Assembly (NCBI RefSeq): GCF_013282155.1
Contig: NZ_BLWI01000012.1
Coordinates: 62,001-126,000, forward strand
Length of the DNA stretch: 64,000 bases
Source of the DNA: Sulfitobacter sp. HGT1
GTDB taxonomy: Bacteria; Pseudomonadota; Alphaproteobacteria; Rhodobacterales; Rhodobacteraceae
Reading direction: 5' to 3'
Of the stretch, positions 58,015 through 64,000 are shown piece after piece; the first letter of the stretch is position 1; each line of letters begins with the position of its first letter. The notes beneath the pieces were generated by a model. That model was given only the letters and a program-made list of their open reading frames with translations. It made no database searches and was not told the DNA's origin. The position numbers and the translations under genes are program-made.

Positions 58015-58569
58015 TCACGCGTGCCCTGCTGTCCCGCTGAGCCCCAGCGGATCAATTCCAAGCGATGCCAGCGCCGCAGCCCATTTTTCGGCATCGGGCA
58101 GATCAAACACGATCTGGGGCGTCGGATCACAGGTCAGCCAGCCGTTTTGGCCGATCTCGGTCTCAAGCTGGTTTGCGCCCCAACCGGCATAGCCCAACAT
58201 CAGCAACGCCTGTTTGGGGCCCTTGCCGCGGGCGATGTCTTCCAGAATATCAAGGGTGGCCGTCATCGCGAACCCGTCAGCAACATCAAGCGTGTGCAGC
58301 ACAGACCGGTATTCAGCACTGTGCAAAACAAACCCGCGCGATGTTTCGACCGGCCCGCCAAAATGCACACCCAGCCCCGATGTATCGCTGAAATCCACAT
58401 CGCCAAGCTTATCCAGAACATCCGTAAGCTTTAGGTCGACGGCGGGTTTGTTGACAATCAACCCCATCGCGCCCTCGGCGGAATGGGTGCAGATAAAAAT
58501 AACGGAATGGTCAAACCGCGGGTCCCCCATGCCGGGCATCGCCACAAGCAGTTGACCTGTAAGATCCAT
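58015..58569 (-). CDS. YqgE/AlgH family protein
   Basis: A 184-residue protein of UPF0301. It starts [26 protein letters not shown] and has [17 protein letters not shown] and [21 protein letters not shown], all diagnostic. The function is not settled; some members affect alginate regulation. The ATG at 58569 is preferred because GAGG lies six bases upstream, while the ATG at 58575 overlaps that site. Confidence 0.93.
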   Translation of the reverse strand: MDLTGQLLVAMPGMGDPRFDHSVIFICTHSAEGAMGLIVNKPAVDLKLTDVLDKLGDVDFSDTSGLGVHFGGPVETSRGFVLHSAEYRSVLHTLDVADGFAMTATLDILEDIARGKGPKQALLMLGYAGWGANQLETEIGQNGWLTCDPTPQIVFDLPDAEKWAAALASLGIDPLGLSGTAGHA

Positions 58570-58707
58570 TTCCATCCTCTTTCGTCCTCAATACCATGTC
58601 AGATCAGCATGACGCGCCGGCCCTTTCGTTTCAACCCCACCGTTCTGTAACGTTTCATAATACAATAGTGACTTGGCAGGCTTCCGCCTTTGGCCCATGA
58701 AAGACCC

Positions 58708-59505
58708 ATGAAAAGTAAACTTGTTCCGTTGATTGTCGCAGCTCTGCTTGCCCCCCTGCCCGCATCCGCAATGGATGTGATCAAGGGCGAAATCCTGCAA
58801 GGTTGGGTGCTGCCCGATGGCAACCGCGTTGCCGCGATCCGTATGACGATGGCCCCGGGGTGGAAGACCTATTGGCGCGCCCCCGGCGATATGGGCATCC
58901 CGCCGCAGTTTGACTGGAACGGGTCACAAAACCTGTCGGGGGTCGCGGTCGAATGGCCGGCCCCCACCGTGTTTCGCGAAAAGAACCTGACAACGATCGG
59001 CTACAAAGATCAGGTGGTTCTCCCCCTGGTCATCAGCGTCCCGAAAAAGGGCGCGGCCGTTCATCTGAAAACCACCATCGATATGGGCGTGTGCAGCGAC
59101 ATTTGCGTGCCCGCGCAACTGCATCTGGACGGTATCATCGACACCGATGCGACCCGCGCGGTGCCTGCGATTGCGGCCTCGCTTGCCCAGCGCCCCTATT
59201 CCGCGAAGGAAGGCGGCGTTTCCAAAGCCACCTGCATGATCAGCTTTAACAATGGCGATCTTGAGCTTGAGACGGTGATCACCCTGCCCGATGCGGGCGG
59301 TCAGGAACTGGTCGTGATCGAAACCGGACAACCTGATTTATGGGTAAGCGAAGCCGATACGTTGCGCAAAGGCAAAACCCTGACCTCCAAGGTGGATGTG
59401 GCTCATTCCACAGGCGGGCTGATTGCCCTGAACCGGTCACAAATCCGCATGACGGTTCTGGGCGACAAACATGCGGTCGATATTCTGGGCTGCACGCCCG
59501 ATTGA
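58708..59505 (+). CDS. Exported DsbD N-terminal-domain protein
   Basis: A 265-residue periplasmic protein with signal peptide MKSKLVPLIVAALLAPLPASA. The fold is the immunoglobulin-like DsbD-alpha/DsbC domain (PAPGWKTYWRAPGDMGIPPQFDW-like core), with a candidate redox pair in GVCSDICVPAQL (C-x3-C). It lacks the membrane and thioredoxin parts of full DsbD, so it would be a separate thiol-reducing module or scavenger; its electron donor is unknown. It is convergent with the RND pump, stop to stop with no gap. Confidence 0.83.
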   Translation: MKSKLVPLIVAALLAPLPASAMDVIKGEILQGWVLPDGNRVAAIRMTMAPGWKTYWRAPGDMGIPPQFDWNGSQNLSGVAVEWPAPTVFREKNLTTIGYKDQVVLPLVISVPKKGAAVHLKTTIDMGVCSDICVPAQLHLDGIIDTDATRAVPAIAASLAQRPYSAKEGGVSKATCMISFNNGDLELETVITLPDAGGQELVVIETGQPDLWVSEADTLRKGKTLTSKVDVAHSTGGLIALNRSQIRMTVLGDKHAVDILGCTPD

Positions 59506-62500
59506 TTACGCAGCAGGTTTGCGCTGCGCCCGCGTGAACACCACAGCACCGATGACATAACCTGCCAGCGACAACACAGCCGCCCCTGCGACAAACAAAA
59601 GCAGGGCCGCCGTAAGTGGTGACATCGCCGACAATCCGGGGAAAAGCGCCAGCACCACAGGGTGCAACGCGCCGTGCCAACCAGCCCAGCCCAGCGTCAG
59701 CGCGGCCCACCCGATCACAAGTACCCAAAGCGCCATCAGCCCGAAACGCAAGCCGTTTGCCCGCGCCCCAAGGCCACGGCGCATGGCGCGCACCTGCCGC
59801 GATATGTCATGCTGTGCGGCGACCAATGCAGGCACCACAAGCAGCACCAGAAACATGCCAAAGCCCAGACCGTAGACCAATGTGATGACCGTCGGCTTCA
59901 AAAACTGCGCCTGTTGGCTTTGCTCGTAAAGCAGTGGGGCCATACCCAGAACGGTGGTCAGTGTGGTCAGCATCACGGGCCGCAGCCGGTCGGACGCGCC
60001 ATCAATGATCGAAGGGATCACCCCGCGCGTTTCGCCGTATTCGTCAATCGTGCCGATCAGGACGATGGAATCGTTGATGATAATCCCCGTCATCCCTAAC
60101 AGGCCGACCACCGTGAACATACTGAGCGGAACATCCCAGACCGCGTGGCCATAGATGGTGCCGACCAACCCGAACGGGATCACCGACATGACCACCAAAG
60201 GCCGTGTCCAGCTGCCAAAGACCCAACACAACACCAGATAAATGCCCGTGAGCACCAAGATCAGACCTGTCAGCGCCTCTGACAGGAAGGTGTTTTCCTG
60301 CTCGCTTAACCCGCTGATGCGGAATTCCACCTGCCGCTCTGATGCGATGGTGGGCAGGATCTCTTCTTGCAGCGCTGTAGTGATTTCGGTCGCGCGGGCG
60401 GGATCGTCTTCAGAGATATCGCCCGTCACCGAAATCAGCCTGATCCCGTTTTCACGACGTACCGTGCTAAAGCCCGTGCGCCGCTCGACACTGACAATAT
60501 CGGCAAGCGGCACATAGTGGCCATCAGGCGTGCGCATCTGGGTGCGGTCCAGAAAATCCGCCGTCAGCTCGCCCTCGGGCAGTTCAACCCGGATCGTGGC
60601 AGACCGCGGCCCGTCGGGATAGGTCGCGGCCTCGATCCCGCCAAGGCGGTTGCGCAGCGCGCGGCCAAGCGTGTCGATGGTAAAGCCCAGCGATTGCCCC
60701 TGCGGCGTCAGATCAAGGATCAGCTCTTCTTTGTCATAGGCCAGATTATCCTGCACGGCGCTGACTTCGGGATAGCGGCGCAGGGCGTTTTGCAAATCTT
60801 CGGATGCGGCTTTCAAGACATCGGTGTCGGCACCGTAAAACTGCACATCCAATGCATCACCACCGGGGCCAGAGCGCCAGCCGCGAAAGCTGACGGTTTC
60901 CACCAACGGATGATTTACAACCGCATCTTGCAGGTCGGCCACAAAGGCAAAGCTGGAATAGGGCCGCAGATCGGCGTCGATCAGTTCGATCGAAATGCCC
61001 CCCAACAGATCGGCGTCTTTGCTATCGGCACCATCAAGCCCGCGCCCTGCGTTGCCACCGACTTGCGCGATGACATAATCAATCGGATTGGTGCCATGGC
61101 GCTCGGCGTATTCGGCCCCCAAGGCCTCGGTCGCGCGCTGCATTTCGCGCATCATGTCCAGCGTATCTTCACGGGTGGCCCCTTCGGCCATGGCAAAGTT
61201 GCCGGTGACGGAGCCGCGCTCGGGCGCGTTAAAGAACCGCCACTGCACATCACCCTGAATGAACAGCGCCACCTGCGAGGCCAGCACCGCAACAACCCCC
61301 GCCAACACGACATAACGGCCGATGATCACGCCTGCGATAAAGGGGCGAAACAGCTTTTCGCGGGCCCATAAGAACCCTTTGTTCACCACACGGCTGGGCA
61401 GGTCATACCAATGCTCTTTGGCCCCCGCTGCCATTGCATGGGCCATGTGGTTCGGCAGGATCAAAAAGCATTCCACCAGCGATGCGGCCAGCACGGCAAT
61501 CACCGTCAGGGGGATGTCGCCAATCAGACTGCCAAACCGCCCCCCGACAGCCAGCAGCCCGAAAAACGCGATGATCGTTGTCAACGTGGCGGCAAACACC
61601 GGCATCGCCATGCGGCGGGCAGCGTTTTCAGCAGCGACCATGGGGCTTTCGCCCAGTTCCTTGTGACGGTAATCGGCGTGTTCACCCACAACAATCGCGT
61701 CATCAACGACAATGCCCAAGGTAATGATCAACCCGAACAGCGAGATCATGTTGATCGTGATCCCGCCCACATACATCAGCGCAATTGCCGCAGCCATCGA
61801 CGCAGGGATACCAGCCGCAACCCAGAACGCCGTGCGGGCGTTGAGGAATAAAAACAGCAGACTGACCACCAGAACCAAACCCATCAACCCGTTGTCGATC
61901 AACAGATCAAGCCGCCCGGTGATCGCTTCGGCACGGGTGCGGATCAGCTCGATTGTGACCCCCTGAGGCAGCATGACAGCCATCTCGGCTGCGACCTTTT
62001 CAACGCTGTGCTGAATGCCAATGGCGTCGCCCCCGTCAGACCGGTCCACCCGAACCGAAATCGCCGGGTCCTGCCCCACGAAATACCCGACCTCGCGGTC
62101 TGATCCCTTTTCGATCACGCGGGCCACATCGCCCACGGTCAGCGAAGACCCGTCCGCGTTTGTGCGCAACACGACACCGGAAATCGCCTCGGCTGTGCGT
62201 TTGGCGGTGCCGGTGCGAACCCGCGCATTCGCGCCCGTCACATCCCCCGCAGGGTCGGCATCAACCTCGGCCGCGATAACGCTGGCGATTTCCGCCATTG
62301 AGATGTCATAGCTGATCAACTTGTTCGACGGCACCTCAATCAGGGTTTGCGGCGATGCCACACCCTGGATCGTGCTGCGCGTCACCCCCGCCGCGAACAG
62401 GCGTGTGACAAATTCATCGGCGAAACGCCCCAGTTGTTCGGGGCTGATCGGGCCGGTGATCACAACATCGGTCACCCGGTCCCGCCAGATGCCACGGCGC

Positions 62501-62907
62501 ACAACGGGGTCTTCGGCGTCTTCGGGCAAGGTCGTGATCGCATCAACAGCCGTCTGCACATCGGCGGCGGCGCGCGCCATGTCCCAACCGGGTTCGAAAT
62601 CCAGCGTGATCGTCCCGCCCCCCTCGCGCGACGCCGCAGCAGAGCTTTCGACCCCTTCGACCGTCAGCAGCGCGGGTTCCAGCACCTGAACGATGGCACT
62701 GTCCACATCTTCGGCACCTGCCCCGCTCCAGACGGTGGACACGGTGACATTGTCGATGATCACATCGGGAAAGAACTGCGCCCGCATGTTCGGCGCGGCA
62801 ACGGCACCGCACACCAAAAGCACAACCAGCAAAAGATTGGCTGCGGTTTTGTGACGAACGAAATAGGACAGGATGCCCCCGGTGGTACGCGACACGCTGC
62901 GGGCCAT
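59506..62907 (-). CDS. RND efflux transporter permease
   Basis: An 1133-residue inner-membrane proton antiporter of the HAE/AcrB type with twelve helices and two large periplasmic loops. The TM4 proton relay acids are present in LGIVVDDAIVVGEHADYR, and the first periplasmic region begins MRAQFFPDVIIDNVTVSTVWSGAG. Substrates of this subgroup are not predictable; some are metal or solvent pumps. It lies three bases downstream of the adaptor gene, in the usual order adaptor then permease. Confidence 0.94.
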   Translation of the reverse strand: MARSVSRTTGGILSYFVRHKTAANLLLVVLLVCGAVAAPNMRAQFFPDVIIDNVTVSTVWSGAGAEDVDSAIVQVLEPALLTVEGVESSAAASREGGGTITLDFEPGWDMARAAADVQTAVDAITTLPEDAEDPVVRRGIWRDRVTDVVITGPISPEQLGRFADEFVTRLFAAGVTRSTIQGVASPQTLIEVPSNKLISYDISMAEIASVIAAEVDADPAGDVTGANARVRTGTAKRTAEAISGVVLRTNADGSSLTVGDVARVIEKGSDREVGYFVGQDPAISVRVDRSDGGDAIGIQHSVEKVAAEMAVMLPQGVTIELIRTRAEAITGRLDLLIDNGLMGLVLVVSLLFLFLNARTAFWVAAGIPASMAAAIALMYVGGITINMISLFGLIITLGIVVDDAIVVGEHADYRHKELGESPMVAAENAARRMAMPVFAATLTTIIAFFGLLAVGGRFGSLIGDIPLTVIAVLAASLVECFLILPNHMAHAMAAGAKEHWYDLPSRVVNKGFLWAREKLFRPFIAGVIIGRYVVLAGVVAVLASQVALFIQGDVQWRFFNAPERGSVTGNFAMAEGATREDTLDMMREMQRATEALGAEYAERHGTNPIDYVIAQVGGNAGRGLDGADSKDADLLGGISIELIDADLRPYSSFAFVADLQDAVVNHPLVETVSFRGWRSGPGGDALDVQFYGADTDVLKAASEDLQNALRRYPEVSAVQDNLAYDKEELILDLTPQGQSLGFTIDTLGRALRNRLGGIEAATYPDGPRSATIRVELPEGELTADFLDRTQMRTPDGHYVPLADIVSVERRTGFSTVRRENGIRLISVTGDISEDDPARATEITTALQEEILPTIASERQVEFRISGLSEQENTFLSEALTGLILVLTGIYLVLCWVFGSWTRPLVVMSVIPFGLVGTIYGHAVWDVPLSMFTVVGLLGMTGIIINDSIVLIGTIDEYGETRGVIPSIIDGASDRLRPVMLTTLTTVLGMAPLLYEQSQQAQFLKPTVITLVYGLGFGMFLVLLVVPALVAAQHDISRQVRAMRRGLGARANGLRFGLMALWVLVIGWAALTLGWAGWHGALHPVVLALFPGLSAMSPLTAALLLFVAGAAVLSLAGYVIGAVVFTRAQRKPAA

Positions 62908-62910
62908 CGT

Positions 62911-64000
62911 CTATCCCCCTATCCGGCTTTCAAGACGCTCGATCATTTGCGCGGGCACTTGCGGTTCTGCCAGTTGCGCCAGCACCCGTGCCTTGGCGGC
63001 CTCGGGCATACGTGTATTGGCCTCGACAAAGGCCACCAGCTTGGCGCGGCGTTCTTCGGTCAGCTCGATCATCGCGGGTTCTTCGGGGGCCGCGCCGGGG
63101 CGCAAGGGTTTCACGGCAATGCCAGCCCCCAGCAAGGGCGAACGGGCTTCGACAACCTCGCGGCCTGCGATTTCACCGCGCACCAGAACTTCGTCGCCGA
63201 CACGGCGCATGACCTCGACGTTCACGGCCTCAAGCCGGTTCTCGCCGTCCAGCACCAAGACGCGCGCCTGCGCATCCAGGGCCGAACTGGGCAAGCGGAT
63301 GACGTTTTGCAGTTCAGGCTCACGGATACGCACGGTCACAAAATCCCCCGGCTTGAACCCCGGTGCCTGCGTCAAGGATGCAAAGATCAACCGCCCGCTC
63401 GCACCTTCGCCCGCTGCCGCACTGGCGCGGGTGATCTTGCCCGTCGCCTCAAGGTCTAGGCCCGCCACATCCAACGTCGCCGTGACATCCGCCTTGATCA
63501 GTTGCCCTTCAGCATCAATCAGACGGACATATTGCGCCGTCGACACGCGAAACGACACCTCAAGATCGTTGGGGTCGATCAGCTCTGCCAGACGTTCATT
63601 GGCCGACACCAACCGCCCCTCAACAACCGAAACGCTGCTTAACGTGCCCGAAAACGGCGCGGCAATCGTTGTTTCATCCAGCCGCCGCTGTGCATCCTCC
63701 AGCGCAATCTGGCTGCGCGACAATAGGCTGGCGGCCTGATCTATCCGCGCCTCGGTCTGCGTGACCACCTGACGGCGTGCCAACACGGCCTGCCGCGCAC
63801 TTGACGCCGCAAGCTCTGCCGTTTCCGTCGCTGTCGCCGTCCCGACACCGCGGTCGGCCAGATCGCTTTGACGTTGAAAAGCACGGGTTCGCAAGGCCGC
63901 CTGTTCCTCGGCAGCCGATTGTTCGTCGCGGGCCAGAACCAATGCGCGGGCGGCATCGCGCCCCTCTGCCTCGGCATCCAGAACCGCGCTTTTGGCGCGC
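62911..64000 (-). CDS. RND pump membrane-fusion adaptor, 5' end beyond the window
   Basis: A periplasmic adaptor (HlyD/AcrA family) open to the right edge; the visible 363 codons begin in a coiled-coil hairpin (RAKSAVLDAEAEGRD, TATATETAELAASSARQ) and continue through the lipoyl half (LDETTIAAPFSGTLSSVSVVEG) and beta-barrel (VTATLDVAGLDLEATGKI). The C-terminal part is a short helical tail with RRAKLVAFVEANTRMPEAAK. The frame runs through a TTG near 63942 without any start context, so the true start is outside. Confidence 0.9.
   Translation of the reverse strand, partial: RAKSAVLDAEAEGRDAARALVLARDEQSAAEEQAALRTRAFQRQSDLADRGVGTATATETAELAASSARQAVLARRQVVTQTEARIDQAASLLSRSQIALEDAQRRLDETTIAAPFSGTLSSVSVVEGRLVSANERLAELIDPNDLEVSFRVSTAQYVRLIDAEGQLIKADVTATLDVAGLDLEATGKITRASAAAGEGASGRLIFASLTQAPGFKPGDFVTVRIREPELQNVIRLPSSALDAQARVLVLDGENRLEAVNVEVMRRVGDEVLVRGEIAGREVVEARSPLLGAGIAVKPLRPGAAPEEPAMIELTEERRAKLVAFVEANTRMPEAAKARVLAQLAEPQVPAQMIERLESRIGG

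Overview
The window is a gene-dense stretch of an alphaproteobacterial chromosome, most likely Rhodobacteraceae (Roseobacter group). Supporting evidence is the split F1 ATP synthase operon (atpHAGDC without the Fo genes), GroESL under a perfect CIRCE element, a 44-residue aa3 oxidase subunit IV, ETF-ubiquinone oxidoreductase, a DmdC-like acyl-CoA dehydrogenase, phaAB, and several families I associate with this group (DUF2125, DUF2161, DUF6173, YdcH/DUF465, H-type lectin). The genus cannot be fixed from the sequence. No IS element, integrase, prophage module, CRISPR array, tRNA or rRNA gene was recognised. This looks like core chromosome rather than an island.

Layout. 1-6.8 kb: a truncated secreted protein, a Nudix hydrolase, an EamA transporter, groEL-groES (minus strand), a DUF2161 nuclease-like protein, manganese pyrophosphatase, and an AhpD-like protein divergent from a TetR regulator with twin palindromic operators between them. 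6.8-13.4 kb: a HAD phosphatase, a MaoC hydratase, the overlapping chain ribF-ycgN-ltaE, an alpha/beta hydrolase with a DsbA-fold isomerase, and prs. 13.4-18.8 kb: an H-type lectin protein and the ATP synthase F1 operon. 19-28.8 kb: a methyltransferase, gloB, clpA overlapping an M23 peptidase, a MotA-like/MotB-like channel pair with a long coiled coil, a ChaC-like cyclotransferase and DUF2125. 28.9-34.8 kb: hisC-tyrA, rpsD, a fatty acid desaturase, DNA-3-methyladenine glycosylase I and a stand-alone EAL protein. 34.9-37 kb: phaA-phaB for polyhydroxyalkanoate precursor supply. 37.3-46.6 kb: LysR plus EamA, a YdcH-like micro-gene, TrmN6-like methyltransferase, DUF2007, polyprenyl diphosphate synthase, ispE, a TPR protein, ETF-QO and greA. 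46.6-53.6 kb: an unknown membrane protein, the coupled operon fdhD-mobA-mobB-moeA for molybdenum cofactor maturation, azlCD, a lipoprotein, and COX subunit IV. 53.7-64 kb: the coupled run acyl-CoA dehydrogenase-MBL hydrolase-DUF6173, sua5, yqgE, a DsbD-N-domain protein, and an RND efflux pump with its adaptor, which runs off the window.

Several genes form functional groups. FdhD, MobA, MobB and a MoeA fusion mature molybdo-enzymes such as formate dehydrogenase. PhaA and PhaB convert acetyl-CoA to 3-hydroxybutyryl-CoA. ETF-QO receives electrons from acyl-CoA dehydrogenases such as the one at 55-57 kb. IspE and the polyprenyl synthase lie on the isoprenoid/ubiquinone route. Many neighbouring genes overlap by 1-8 bases (ATGA, TGATG, TTGA), which indicates extensive translational coupling.

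No clearly new multi-gene system was found. The most unusual items are the MotA/MotB-like pair without flagellar or Zorya partners, the MoeA fused to a large N-terminal domain, the EAL protein with altered motifs, the FdhD lacking the second Cys of its CxxC, and several compact regulatory structures (twin TetR operators, a TGC-rich site inside the phaA promoter, overlapping hairpins before phaA and ribF). All function calls are from motif reading and family memory; no database search was run.
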